Source of the DNA: Clostridiaceae bacterium
GTDB taxonomy: Bacteria; Bacillota; Clostridia; Peptostreptococcales; Natronincolaceae
DNA: 36,322 bases
Assembly (NCBI GenBank): GCA_018432235.1
Contig: JAHDLO010000032.1
Location: 1-36,322 of the forward strand
Reading direction: 5' to 3'
How positions within the stretch are numbered: the stretch's first letter is position 1; each line of letters begins with the position of its first letter. This document shows, in pieces, positions 23,789 to 32,262 of the stretch. The notes below the pieces were generated by a model, which was not told where the DNA came from, made no database searches, and saw only the letters and a list, made by a program, of their open reading frames with translations. The translations under genes were made by a program, and so were the position numbers.

Positions 23789-24883
23789 TTATCTTTTAGC
23801 ACCCAATGCAATTAAGTTGATATAATGTGGTATATCTTCGATTTTGGGATAGAATCGTAATGTGGGAGCATAGCAGCCACATCTCCAGTAATGTTTCCCC
23901 TCCAGCTCATAGGCTACTCCGTGGACACATGGCCGGTTGGCACATCCGCTATCTCCTGCTGTAAATATTTCTTTTATAGAATCGGGACAATTACTTATAT
24001 ATTCTTTGCATCTTTCAACATTTCTGATACGAAGCATCAATATCATCTTTTTTTGGTCAAAAACATTATGTATAATGTCGGTGCTCCTGGAAACAACGTG
24101 ATAAAGACAGGGCTTTTTTGTGTCCATTTCCTTTTGAGAATTATAGTACATAAGTCCCCGCCCCTCAAAGCCTTCATATGCCTTACGGAACATGCCCATA
24201 TTTGTCAATGTTTCATCCATTTTATACACGAAAGCCTTTTCATCCTCTCTGTTTAATCTGTCGGCAAGATAATCCGCGCTAAAACCATAATTTGCTGTAT
24301 TAATATCATCTTGCAATAGTTTGAAATGGCAGCACAAAAAATCATTGAGTCTATCGGTTAGATGGGATTTTTCCGCCATCAGTTTCAAAACATCCAGCAT
24401 ATGGATATTGTCGCCATAGGTCATAATGATGTCACTGTGTGTTAATTTATGATTTTTCAACCCCTCAAAATGGAAGCCATGATTTTCAAGTACTTGAAAG
24501 ACAACATGCGTGTTTTTAACGGTATTGATAGCTTTAAATTTATCCACTGAAATTCTATAGGCCCCTGACTGCAATGCTTCACAGGTAGATAGGAGATAGA
24601 ACAATAGCTTGATTGGCTGGTAGGGTGCTTGTGCTGAATTTCGCCATTGGGGAGAATAGGTACGATATTTTTTTATTTCATACAGCGGCATTCCATATGC
24701 TTCAGGAGATTTGGCTATACCCTCATATATTTTTGTAAACAATAAATGAATTTCCCGAAAAACAGACACAAAATCCGTTTTTCCCATTTGTTTTAGATAT
24801 ACCTTGTGTATTGGAAAATCTTCAGGCGGATGAATTATTTCATCCTTCCGCAGCTGTGCCCATACCGATACCCAAAATTCCAT
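23789..24883 (-). CDS. Hypothetical protein with Cys-rich C-terminus
   Basis: A 364-residue protein whose family I do not recognise. The first 270 residues are soluble, helix-rich and basic, with no signal peptide or membrane segment. The last 100 residues carry a Cys cluster: ERCKEYISNC, then SGCANRPCVHG, then YWRCGCYAPTLRF, at least seven Cys with aromatic neighbours, which could bind metal. The start is chosen at 24883 because AAGGGAAGG lies before it; an ATG at 24916 is in frame with only a weak ribosome binding site. It stands alone, convergent with the siderophore operon. No function is proposed. Confidence 0.75.
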   Translation of the reverse strand: MEFWVSVWAQLRKDEIIHPPEDFPIHKVYLKQMGKTDFVSVFREIHLLFTKIYEGIAKSPEAYGMPLYEIKKYRTYSPQWRNSAQAPYQPIKLLFYLLSTCEALQSGAYRISVDKFKAINTVKNTHVVFQVLENHGFHFEGLKNHKLTHSDIIMTYGDNIHMLDVLKLMAEKSHLTDRLNDFLCCHFKLLQDDINTANYGFSADYLADRLNREDEKAFVYKMDETLTNMGMFRKAYEGFEGRGLMYYNSQKEMDTKKPCLYHVVSRSTDIIHNVFDQKKMILMLRIRNVERCKEYISNCPDSIKEIFTAGDSGCANRPCVHGVAYELEGKHYWRCGCYAPTLRFYPKIEDIPHYINLIALGAKR

Positions 24884-25050
24884 AGTTTCAACCTTCCCTT
24901 CTTGTCTTCTCAACATCTCTAATCTTTACCAATTGGTTCATCCAATCCCCCTAGACTAATGTTTTAAATATAGTATAGTGAATTCCCTAACGGTAGAGTC
25001 AATAGAATCTCAAGGATGTGAAATAAGCGAAAGATTGTGTGGTAATATGT

Positions 25051-26118
25051 CTACGGCATATCCCTCCAGCCTAAAAACTTTTTAAAAGCTGTAGGAATGG
25101 CATATTCCCTCTCCATTTCTTTAGAATCTACCCAAATATAGTCGCCAAAGGTATTCTCGCAGGATATATAGTAGCATACCATTTGCCATTGTATATGGGT
25201 AAAAATATGATTGGCCTCCTTGAAACTTTCAATCCTCGCCCCTAAATTCCCCTGCTCCTTGAGGTGAGCAAGTACTGCTTTGCTATCCATGTTGCCATCA
25301 ATATTAGGCAGCTGCCACATCCCCTCAAGAACCCCCTTTTCGGTACGCTTCTGAAGGGCGATTCTCCCTTGGCAGCGATATACAAAGATGGTGAGCTGCC
25401 GTAGCCTTCGTGACTTCTTTTCCTTCCGTACAGGCAATGCACTGTAGGTATCGGACTTGTAGGCCCTGCATACGGTCATAACCGGACATTGGTGGCAAAG
25501 GGGTGTCCCCTTAGGCAAGCATACAGTAGCCCCCAGCTCCATAAGGCTCTGGGTAAAGTCCCCACAGCGATTTTCAGGATAGATGGCCTCTAGATGCTTT
25601 GCCATTTCCCTTTTAATGCTTTCTTGGTCTATGCAGCGATAATCCTCTGTAACTCTGGATATTACCCTCAGCACATTGCCATCCACTGCCGCCACCGGCT
25701 GATTGAAGCTGATGGACAAAATGGCACCGGCAGTATAGGCACCGATACCCGGCAGCTTTAATAGCGCCTCCTTGGTGTTGGGAAATATGCCGCCATATTG
25801 GGTCCCTATGATTTTTGCTGTCTTATGGAGATTTCTCGCCCTTGAATAATAGCCTAGTCCTTCCCAAAGCTTCATAACTTTTTCTTCATCGGCATGGGCC
25901 AACGCTTCAATTGTAGGGAAGGCATCCAGAAATCGATTAAAATAGTCGATAACCGTCTCCACCTGAGTCTGCTGCAGCATGATCTCCGACAACCAAACTC
26001 TGTAGGGGTCGGTATTTTTTCGCCAAGGTAGGTCTCGGGCCTTTTCTTCATACCAAATCAGTAATTTTTTTGTAAATCCTTCATCATTCTGTATATTTAT
26101 TAACGACATATTATCCAT
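25051..26118 (-). CDS. mutY: A/G-specific adenine DNA glycosylase MutY
   Basis: A 355-residue base-excision repair enzyme that removes adenine mispaired with 8-oxoguanine. The HhH-GPD domain shows catalytic Glu45 (LSEIMLQQTQVETVIDYF), the hairpin LPGIGAYTAGAI and catalytic Asp146 (AAVDGNVLRV). The 4Fe-4S cluster ligands are Cys200, 208, 211 and 217. The first spacing is seven residues instead of the six of E. coli. A C-terminal NUDIX-like domain (about 235-355; LQKRTEKGVLEGMWQLPN) recognises 8-oxoguanine. AAAGG precedes the ATG. Normal length and monocistronic. Confidence 0.95.
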   Translation of the reverse strand: MDNMSLINIQNDEGFTKKLLIWYEEKARDLPWRKNTDPYRVWLSEIMLQQTQVETVIDYFNRFLDAFPTIEALAHADEEKVMKLWEGLGYYSRARNLHKTAKIIGTQYGGIFPNTKEALLKLPGIGAYTAGAILSISFNQPVAAVDGNVLRVISRVTEDYRCIDQESIKREMAKHLEAIYPENRCGDFTQSLMELGATVCLPKGTPLCHQCPVMTVCRAYKSDTYSALPVRKEKKSRRLRQLTIFVYRCQGRIALQKRTEKGVLEGMWQLPNIDGNMDSKAVLAHLKEQGNLGARIESFKEANHIFTHIQWQMVCYYISCENTFGDYIWVDSKEMEREYAIPTAFKKFLGWRDMP

Positions 26119-26211
26119 TTTCTGCCTTTCTTCTGAGGTTTTCCTTCATCCTCTGCCTACTTCATAGATTTTTAATTTATATTTTACATTATAGCATACA
26201 CAATTGAGTTT

Positions 26212-26246
26212 TAAAAAAATTCCCCCAAGGGATTCACTTGAGGGAA
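26212..26246 (-). terminator. Rho-independent terminator of the small Cys-rich gene
   Basis: TTCCCCCAAG (26220-26229) and CTTGAGGGAA (26237-26246) pair with one G-U in the minus-strand RNA, loop of 7, and the minus strand continues into a T-run (A-run at 26213-26219 on plus). It lies about 50 bases after the stop of the gene at 26293. Confidence 0.75.
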
Positions 26247-26292
26247 AAAAAGAATACTTGAAGCCTAAGACTACTAAAGCCTGAAGCAAATA

Positions 26293-26508
26293 TTATTGTT
26301 TTTTGTTTAAATAGAACCTAACAAAGCTGTCGATGGTAAATTCCTTTAGATGAGATATATCCTCATCAATGAGATGGAAAAAGCAGCTTGGCACCTCACC
26401 GGCCTTTAGGTTCTTCTGTATGCAGGGATCACAGCCTAAATCATGATTATTGGGATTTAATTTGCAGCTGGTGTCCCTGCAGCTACAAAAATGCTTTTGA
26501 TTTGTCAT
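26293..26508 (-). CDS. Small Cys-rich protein (DUF6485-like)
   Basis: A 71-residue protein with six Cys in the first 42 residues: Cys8, 10, 15, 26, 29 and 42 (CSCRDTSC, CDPCIQKNLKAGEVPSCFF). Short proteins with this CDPCI-KNLKAGEVPSCFF pattern are common in Clostridia and match the DUF6485 family as I remember it. The Cys probably hold metal or form disulfides; the function is unknown. Its own terminator follows. The gene runs in the same direction as mutY but is separated from it by about 170 bases and that terminator. Confidence 0.8.
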   Translation of the reverse strand: MTNQKHFCSCRDTSCKLNPNNHDLGCDPCIQKNLKAGEVPSCFFHLIDEDISHLKEFTIDSFVRFYLNKKQ

Positions 26509-26632
26509 TTTGATCCTTCAGCTCCCTTAGTCTATTGTCACTTTCCCTTATTGTTAAATAATTGTGATATCAGAGCTTATTGACGTTGCTCTATATTGGC
26601 TTATTGATTGTTATTAGGAAGATCAATAATTA

Positions 26633-27700
26633 TTACATTTTTTCAAGTAATTTTATAATTTCACTGCCCACCTCATAGGTAGTCCCATTGCCTCCCATAT
26701 CCGGCGTTAAAACCGCCCCTTCAACCATAAGGGCCTCGATGGCAGCTAATACCTTCCTGCCCCACTGGGGATATCCAAGATGATCCAGCATTTGACTGGC
26801 AGACCATATCGCCGCCAAAGGATTGGATTTGTTCTGTCCTGCTATATCCGGTGCAGAGCCATGAATCGGCTCAAACATTGATGGATATTTGCCTTCAGGA
26901 TTGATGTTGGCCCCCGCTGCAAGCCCCATACCGCCCGCTATAGCGGCACCTAAGTCTGTAAGAATATCGCCAAAAAGATTAGAGGTAACTACAATTTGAA
27001 AGCGCTTGGGGTCCTTGACAAAAAACATACTGGCGGCATCCACTAAATAGCTGTAGGTGGTAATATCCGGATATTCCTTTCCCACCTCTTGAAAAATTTC
27101 ATCCCAGAATACCATGGAGTAGTTTAGGGCATTGGCCTTGCTGATGCTGCTTAGGGTCTTACCCTCTTTTCTTGCCACCTCATAGGCATATCGAATAATA
27201 CGTTCAGTGCCCTTTCGAGAAAAAACCCCGGTTTGCAATACGACTTCATTAGGCTGTCCTTGAAAAAGCCTGTCTCCTGCTCCAGCGTATTCCCCCTCGC
27301 TGTTTTCACGTATTACTAGCATATCAATATCCTCAGTGCCTACATCCTTCAGGGGACAAGGGGCTCCCTTCAGCAGCTGGACAGGACGGAGATTAACATA
27401 TTGATCAAAGCCTTTACGAATTTTTAAAAGCAATCCCCAAAGTGAGATATGGTCCGGCACACCCGGAAAACCCACTGCACCCAAATAAATAGCATCATGC
27501 TGTGCTAATTGTGCCATTCCGTCCTCATCCATCATTTTATTATGCTTTAAATAATATTCACAGCCCCAGGGAAAATGGGTAAAGGAAAATGAGAATCCTC
27601 CCTCCAGCTCTGCTACCCGCTCCAAAACACGAATACCCTGCTCCAGTACCTCTGGACCAATACCGTCACCGGGAATAGATGCTATTTTAAATACCTTCAT
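26633..27700 (-). CDS. Tartrate dehydrogenase / isopropylmalate dehydrogenase family enzyme
   Basis: A 355-residue NAD-dependent beta-decarboxylating dehydrogenase, likely acting on tartrate or D-malate. Family marks in order: IASIPGDGIGPEV (6-18), HISLWGLLLKIRKGFDQYVNLRPVQLLKG (substrate loop typical of the tartrate/D-malate branch rather than LeuB), VIRENSEGEY (149-158), the catalytic Lys/Asp region SISKANALNYS and TSNLFGDILTDLGAAI, and nucleotide-binding FEPIHGSAPDIAG. GGAGGAGT precedes the ATG. The lack of leuA, leuC or leuD neighbours supports a role outside leucine synthesis. GTATA-TG-TATAC (27740-27751) upstream might be an operator. Confidence 0.9.
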   Translation of the reverse strand: MKVFKIASIPGDGIGPEVLEQGIRVLERVAELEGGFSFSFTHFPWGCEYYLKHNKMMDEDGMAQLAQHDAIYLGAVGFPGVPDHISLWGLLLKIRKGFDQYVNLRPVQLLKGAPCPLKDVGTEDIDMLVIRENSEGEYAGAGDRLFQGQPNEVVLQTGVFSRKGTERIIRYAYEVARKEGKTLSSISKANALNYSMVFWDEIFQEVGKEYPDITTYSYLVDAASMFFVKDPKRFQIVVTSNLFGDILTDLGAAIAGGMGLAAGANINPEGKYPSMFEPIHGSAPDIAGQNKSNPLAAIWSASQMLDHLGYPQWGRKVLAAIEALMVEGAVLTPDMGGNGTTYEVGSEIIKLLEKM

Positions 27701-27902
27701 TGCTACTCCTCCTTTTTCATATCGATTTACGAATATTCTGTATATGTATACTTAATACAATTATTTTAACAGAATAACGGGTAGGAGTACAATGTAATAT
27801 CTCCAATAAATAAGGGCACCCATGAAAAATATAATATTTTCACACAGACACCCGCTTCACGTCCCTCATATTTATCAATGTACTGTCAGACTTCCTCCTT
27901 AA

Positions 27903-27983
27903 TCATTTCTCTGTCAGCGACTCATCCGCATGGACTAGCATATAGTCAAAGCAGACAAAATGATTGATTGCTTCTATGATATC
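27903..27983 (-). pseudogene. Possible gene remnant, 26 codons, cut by the dispersed element
   Basis: On the minus strand the frame ending in TGA (27905-27903) reads DIIEAINHFVCFDYMLVHAD and ends ESLTEK, which looks like the C-terminus of a real protein. Going upstream, it runs directly into the dispersed element at 27985-28011, as if the element or a rearrangement had removed the rest. AAGGAGG follows soon after the TGA. The family is not recognised and chance cannot be excluded. Confidence 0.35.
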
Positions 27984-27984
27984 C

Positions 27985-28011
27985 GTGCCAAACAAAGCGT
28001 CCCCTTGGCAC
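27985..28011. repeat. Dispersed element, short fold-back form (copy 5)
   Basis: GTGCCAA (27985-27991) and TTGGCAC (28005-28011) invert around ACAAAGCGTCCCC. It matches copy 4 apart from one core base (A to G), and that base is the same one that sets copy 3 apart from copies 1 and 2. It is downstream of the small membrane protein gene that ends at 28051. Confidence 0.7.
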
Positions 28012-28050
28012 GCTTTTACTATTTTAAAAGGACTGTAGCTTACATTGACT

Positions 28051-28335
28051 TTAATAATAGCTATCATGATAAACGTAGTTCACCAAGGCGGCCGCAGCAA
28101 CAAATATAGAGGAGCCCATAAGAAAAAATGAGACCTTGTAGCTTATCTTAATTATCCCCAGATAATAGTAAAAGTCACCATGGGGGCCGATATGTAGCAT
28201 CAATAAATGTAAAAAATTCAAAATACTAATGACTATAATTGCTATGCAGACCTTTTCGACCTTCTTTTCATATTGCTTAGATAGGCCATGGCATATCAGT
28301 AAAAGAAAAATCACCACACAAAATAGTAAAAGCAT
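28051..28335 (-). CDS. Small hypothetical membrane protein, three helices
   Basis: A 94-residue protein with three hydrophobic segments: about 1-17, 29-49 and 65-87. The first loop is basic (KQYEKKVEK), so the N-terminus is probably outside. GGAGGTG lies 6 bases before the ATG, which supports a real gene. I recognise no family. It stands between the dehydrogenase and the DUF1905 gene, divergent from the latter by about 300 bases, and nothing in the context points to a function. Confidence 0.65.
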   Translation of the reverse strand: MLLLFCVVIFLLLICHGLSKQYEKKVEKVCIAIIVISILNFLHLLMLHIGPHGDFYYYLGIIKISYKVSFFLMGSSIFVAAAALVNYVYHDSYY

Positions 28336-28631
28336 TATAACACCTCCATTTCTAGCGAGGGCCTAAATAATAGCCCCCCTCAGTTAACTGCTCTACTAAG
28401 CTCAGCGAAAATCAATAGCTAAATCCATCACCACATGGTACTATTATTAATTATTTCTATGTGTGCTAATATTTACCTTCTAATATAATTTATTTTTTTA
28501 ACACATGCTTTACATGCTACTGACCCCATCAGCCAGAGGTAGTTAATATTTTTATTGGCTGGGTATATTATTGATATCTATGGTTCTAAGTAATAATGAT
28601 CAAAATATTTTTTTATAAAGGAGTGGACATA
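28336..28631. other. Intergenic region between divergent small genes
   Basis: About 295 AT-rich bases between the divergent membrane-protein gene and the DUF1905 gene. No gene, no strong hairpin and no consensus promoter were recognised. AAAGGAGTGG at 28616-28625 is the ribosome binding site of the following gene. Confidence 0.5.
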
Positions 28632-29159
28632 ATGGATAAAATCAGCTTTAAAGCAAAATTGTACGAAATCAATAAATGGCGAATTCTCCGCTTTCCAAAG
28701 CAATACAGCGAAGGGCTTCCATCTCGTGGCATGGTCATGATTCAAGGAACTATTAATGACATATATTTTGAGACAGCCCTTGAGCCCGATGGCATGGGAA
28801 GCCACTGGTTCAGAGTAAGCGATGCTTTGTCTGAATCAATAAAGGCTGATATTGGCGATACAGTGTCTCTGATAATAGAACCAATGAAAGCCTGGCTAGA
28901 ACCAGAAATCCCATTAGATTTAGAGGGCGCATTAAAGGCTGCTGGTTTAATGGAGCAATGGCATGCCATCACCACCAAGGCCCGTTGGGAATGGATACGT
29001 TGGATTCGATTCACCCATAATCCTGCCACAGCTGAAAAAAGAATTGAAGTCGCCTGTTCCATGCTGGGGGCTGGTAAAAAGAGGCCCTGCTGCTTTGACC
29101 AGAGCCGATGTACAGTGGCAGCGGTTTCGAAGGGTGGGATATTATTAGCTACCGACTAA
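28632..29159 (+). CDS. DUF1905 / YdeI (OmdA-type) family protein
   Basis: A 175-residue soluble protein. Residues about 3-90 form a DUF1905 beta-barrel domain (FKAKLYEI; GMVMIQGTINDIYFETALEPDG; HWFRVSD; GDTVSLIIEP). The C-terminal part has the YdeI/OmdA pattern ARWEWIRWIRFTHNPATAEKRIEVA followed by a Cys pair (RPCCFDQSRC). Family members have been linked to bacteriocin resistance in other bacteria, but the reaction is unknown. AAAGGAGTGG is 7 bases before the ATG at 28632, so the in-frame ATG at 28596 is not used. Single gene with no terminator seen. Confidence 0.85.
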   Translation: MDKISFKAKLYEINKWRILRFPKQYSEGLPSRGMVMIQGTINDIYFETALEPDGMGSHWFRVSDALSESIKADIGDTVSLIIEPMKAWLEPEIPLDLEGALKAAGLMEQWHAITTKARWEWIRWIRFTHNPATAEKRIEVACSMLGAGKKRPCCFDQSRCTVAAVSKGGILLATD

Positions 29160-29327
29160 TCAAAGGGATGTCTTTTTTGATTCCTTAAGCCCTTTCGTTG
29201 TTATTAGCCAAATAAGTTCTTCTACTTCGCTTTTGAAGCTGTACCCTACGACCACAGAGATAAAGGGATAGGCACACCGCGTAGGTCCCTTGCTGCCGGA
29301 ACAAAGGATGTTGTTGCCTCTTGTTCA

Positions 29328-31550
29328 TTACTCTACTTCTTTTAGCCTTTCCACAAGGCTTTTGGGTGAAATAACTTTATAAACTGCAATGGTTAAAACA
29401 TACAGTGAACAAATTAATATCAACGCCGTATATATGACCCACCAATAGTTAACGCCTATTGTAAAAAAATCAAGGTTTTGCGCGGCGATTCTAACCACCG
29501 TTTTACTTAAAATACTGCCTAATACAAATGACGTTACAACAATAATGCCTCCGCAGTAGCCCCCCTCCACCAAAAGCATCCTCTTCAATTGCTTGCCTGA
29601 CATTCCAATGCTTTGCAGCATAGCAAACTCAATTTTCCTTGAAAAAACACCCGCTAAAAAGGTATTTACATAATTTAATAGGCCAATGAAAGCAATGATA
29701 AGGGTCATGCAGTATCCCACCGTTCGCATAACAAAGGATGTTTTTTGCAAATCGCTTAATTTGTCACTTCTTAATCGCACATTAAAGCCCTTATCCTTTG
29801 TAAATATATTTACAAGCTCCGCTTTAACAAGTGCATCGGAGCGACCATCTGTATCAACAACCAGCTTACAAATTGTCTTATCTGGTGAATTGGAGAGATA
29901 GTTGTCCGTAAACTCATCTTCGGGAATATAGGCTTTAAACTGGCTTCCATAGATGGAGGAGGCAAAGTAAATCTGTTTTTCAGTCACCAGCATGATTTCA
30001 TACTGCTTGCCTGACAAATTGCCTATGTCTATCATTTCACCCGCCTTGTAAGACTTCGACGGAGGGTACAGTGGTTGTGAAACAATGACATAATTCCCAC
30101 TTTTCCACTTATCCAAGTCAAATTTCCCGGATATAATGCCTTTTTGACTTTCCTCCAATACACCGTTGAGCTTGTCGGGCATACCATATACATCAATAAC
30201 GTTTGCTCCCCAGCTATCGTCATTTATGGGATTATATAAATTTAGATATATTTTATCCACCGAAGTCACCCCTTCTAGCTTTTGAGCGCTCGCTATGAGG
30301 TTTTCACTTAAACGGGAATTGTCATCATATATGTTTGCCGGATCCGTGTAATCAACGGTAATGCGCCCGCCAAAATACTTATTTATATATGCATCAAAGC
30401 TGAAATTTGAAAAGAGGTTAAACAAAATCGCAAAAATGATGATGCTAATCGTCATCGATATTATAGAAAAAACAGTTCGCCCTTTGTTTCTAAAAAGATT
30501 GCACCATGCTAAATTCCTGATATTGGATTTTCTTGCTTTGCGCTTTAACCCTGACTGTGGAAGCAATGCTGATGGGTTGGTATAACGTATGGCGGCGACA
30601 GGAGCGACATTTCCCACAATTTTTTGAGGTTTAATAATGCTTATCATTAGTGTGATGTAGGCAAAGACAGCGGTAAATAGAAATGGGAGCGGTCCCGATT
30701 TCACTATAACGTCAATGCCGGATAGAGATAGAAGCAGCGGTGTAAGTACCAAATTTCCAATGAAATGACCTAAAAGCAATCCGATGGGAAGTGCAATCAA
30801 ATAGAGGATGCTTATAGAGATAAAAACAATTTTTCTTAGTTGCTTGCCTGTTGCGCCAATTGTTTTAAGCAATCCATATGTTTTCACATCATTTACAGTA
30901 GAAATACAAAAAATATTATAAATAAAAAGATAGCCACAAGCTACAATCAACAGCAATGGTAATATAAGCAGCAATAAAGATGAGGGTTCTTCAAAGAGAG
31001 AAACCATATAAGCGTTGTTAATAAAAAAATCTGCCTTAACGTCTGTATCACTCATAATTTTCTTCATTTTCATATTGAGAAAATAGGGATTGTCAAAAAC
31101 GATGTAAAGCTGGTTATAAGAAGCAATATCCGTGCCCTCTTCTTCAAAGTCAGCGCCGACAAACTCAATATTGGAAAACGGAGAGTTTGGCTCCTCGCTT
31201 CTTACAATGTGTTTCAAAAACACATCATCTACTTTCATATATCTGATTTCACTGCCATCTGTAGGATAATAGGTTGTCGCAACACTGTATTCCTTTATTG
31301 ATGCATGTTGACTAAGATGCTGGATTTGTGTATCACTGACATGTTCAAAAGCTGCGTGAAAATCAGAACCGGCTGCTTGGATCAATTCAGCTTGCATGAC
31401 ATCACCGATACCTTTTGTCATTGTAAAAACCGTGGTAAACAATATACAGATTAAAACAATTGCAGACATTGCAAACCCATTACGAAGCCTATTTGCCTTT
31501 AGGTGCTTTAGAGCAAGTCGTCGAATCACTGCAGAATTATTATTTCTCAT
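29328..31550 (-). CDS. FtsX-type ABC transporter permease (large, two FtsX domains)
   Basis: A 740-residue membrane protein. After a short cytoplasmic start there is a first helix (about 27-45), an extracellular part of about 145 residues, three helices (about 190-213, 241-263, 288-306) with the FtsX signature GLLKTIGATGKQLRKIV, then a second module: helix about 358-382, a large extracellular domain to about 605, and three helices at the end with MLQSIGMSGKQLKRML. So about eight helices in two 4-helix modules, as in MacB-like or peptide-sensing ABC transporters. The start is the ATG at 31550; a TTG at 31556 overlaps the ATPase stop. It forms a transporter with the ATPase next to it, and the upstream two-component system probably controls it. 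Confidence 0.9.
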   Translation of the reverse strand: MRNNNSAVIRRLALKHLKANRLRNGFAMSAIVLICILFTTVFTMTKGIGDVMQAELIQAAGSDFHAAFEHVSDTQIQHLSQHASIKEYSVATTYYPTDGSEIRYMKVDDVFLKHIVRSEEPNSPFSNIEFVGADFEEEGTDIASYNQLYIVFDNPYFLNMKMKKIMSDTDVKADFFINNAYMVSLFEEPSSLLLLILPLLLIVACGYLFIYNIFCISTVNDVKTYGLLKTIGATGKQLRKIVFISISILYLIALPIGLLLGHFIGNLVLTPLLLSLSGIDVIVKSGPLPFLFTAVFAYITLMISIIKPQKIVGNVAPVAAIRYTNPSALLPQSGLKRKARKSNIRNLAWCNLFRNKGRTVFSIISMTISIIIFAILFNLFSNFSFDAYINKYFGGRITVDYTDPANIYDDNSRLSENLIASAQKLEGVTSVDKIYLNLYNPINDDSWGANVIDVYGMPDKLNGVLEESQKGIISGKFDLDKWKSGNYVIVSQPLYPPSKSYKAGEMIDIGNLSGKQYEIMLVTEKQIYFASSIYGSQFKAYIPEDEFTDNYLSNSPDKTICKLVVDTDGRSDALVKAELVNIFTKDKGFNVRLRSDKLSDLQKTSFVMRTVGYCMTLIIAFIGLLNYVNTFLAGVFSRKIEFAMLQSIGMSGKQLKRMLLVEGGYCGGIIVVTSFVLGSILSKTVVRIAAQNLDFFTIGVNYWWVIYTALILICSLYVLTIAVYKVISPKSLVERLKEVE

Positions 31551-31552
31551 GC

Positions 31553-32233
31553 TCAACAGTCCTCGCCCTCGTTTTTAATTTTGCCGTCCTCAATACGAAT
31601 CACCCGATCGGCAAGCTGGGCAATCTGCTCATTGTGGGTAATCATCACCATTGTTTGATGATACTTGCTTGAGGTCATTTTCAGTAGTCCTAAGACATCC
31701 TGACTGGTTTTCGTGTCTAAATTGCCGGTAGGCTCGTCCGCAAGCAAAATAGACGGTTTCGTTGCAAGTGCGCGGGCAATCGCTACGCGCTGCTGCTGAC
31801 CGCCAGAAAGCATGTTGGGCAGATTATGACGTTTCTCGTCAAGCCCTAACGTGTTAATGATTTCGTTTATAAATGTTTTGTCTGCCGTGTTGCCGTCCAG
31901 TTCAATCGGAAGCACAATATTTTCATATACACTTAAAATCGGTACGAGATTATAGCTCTGGAACACAAATCCTACATTGCGCCTACGAAATATGGTTAGC
32001 TGCTCATCCGACATTTTAGCAAGCTCGTGTCCAGCAACCATCACTTTCCCGTCCGTCGGCTTGTCAAGACCTCCCAGCATATGCAGAAGCGTACTTTTCC
32101 CGGAGCCGGAGGTTCCTACAACTGCCACAAACTCTCCGGCTGCCACAGCTATATCAACACCATCAAGGGCGCGGACAATATTCGGTTCCTTTCCATAGTG
32201 TTTTGTAAGTCCCTGCGTTAATAAGATCGGCAT
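31553..32233 (-). CDS. ABC transporter ATP-binding protein (MacB/LolD/SalX type)
   Basis: A 226-residue ATPase. Walker A GTSGSGKST (40-48), Q-loop VFQSYNLVP, signature LSGGQQQR (142-149), Walker B ILLADEPTGNLD (162-173), switch MITHN. VGTSGSGKSTLLHMLGGLDKPTDGKV is the hallmark of the LolD/MacB family that partners with FtsX permeases. GGGAGGGTG is 6 bases before the ATG. The stop is two bases from the permease start, so the two are coupled. It starts 71 bases after the kinase gene, where a candidate regulated promoter lies. Confidence 0.95.
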   Translation of the reverse strand: MPILLTQGLTKHYGKEPNIVRALDGVDIAVAAGEFVAVVGTSGSGKSTLLHMLGGLDKPTDGKVMVAGHELAKMSDEQLTIFRRRNVGFVFQSYNLVPILSVYENIVLPIELDGNTADKTFINEIINTLGLDEKRHNLPNMLSGGQQQRVAIARALATKPSILLADEPTGNLDTKTSQDVLGLLKMTSSKYHQTMVMITHNEQIAQLADRVIRIEDGKIKNEGEDC

Positions 32234-32262
32234 TTCTTCACCCTCCCTTCGCTTATGCTTTT

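Larger units (their letters stand above)
27701..28050 (-). other. Intergenic stretch with gene remnant and dispersed element
   Basis: About 350 bases. It holds the upstream region of the dehydrogenase (with a candidate promoter TTGTAT, 17 bases, AATATT on the minus strand), a possible coding remnant (27903-27983) and the short dispersed element at 27985-28011. A hairpin of TGAAAA and TTTTCA type stands near 27822-27840. No full gene was found. Confidence 0.5.

Noticed and set aside
29160..29327. A 45-codon plus-strand frame reading FEAVPYDHRDKGIG and on to LLYFF
   Set aside because: It has no start codon or ribosome binding site and no family that I recognise, and it runs into the 3' end of the convergent permease gene. 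Its protein-like look may be chance.
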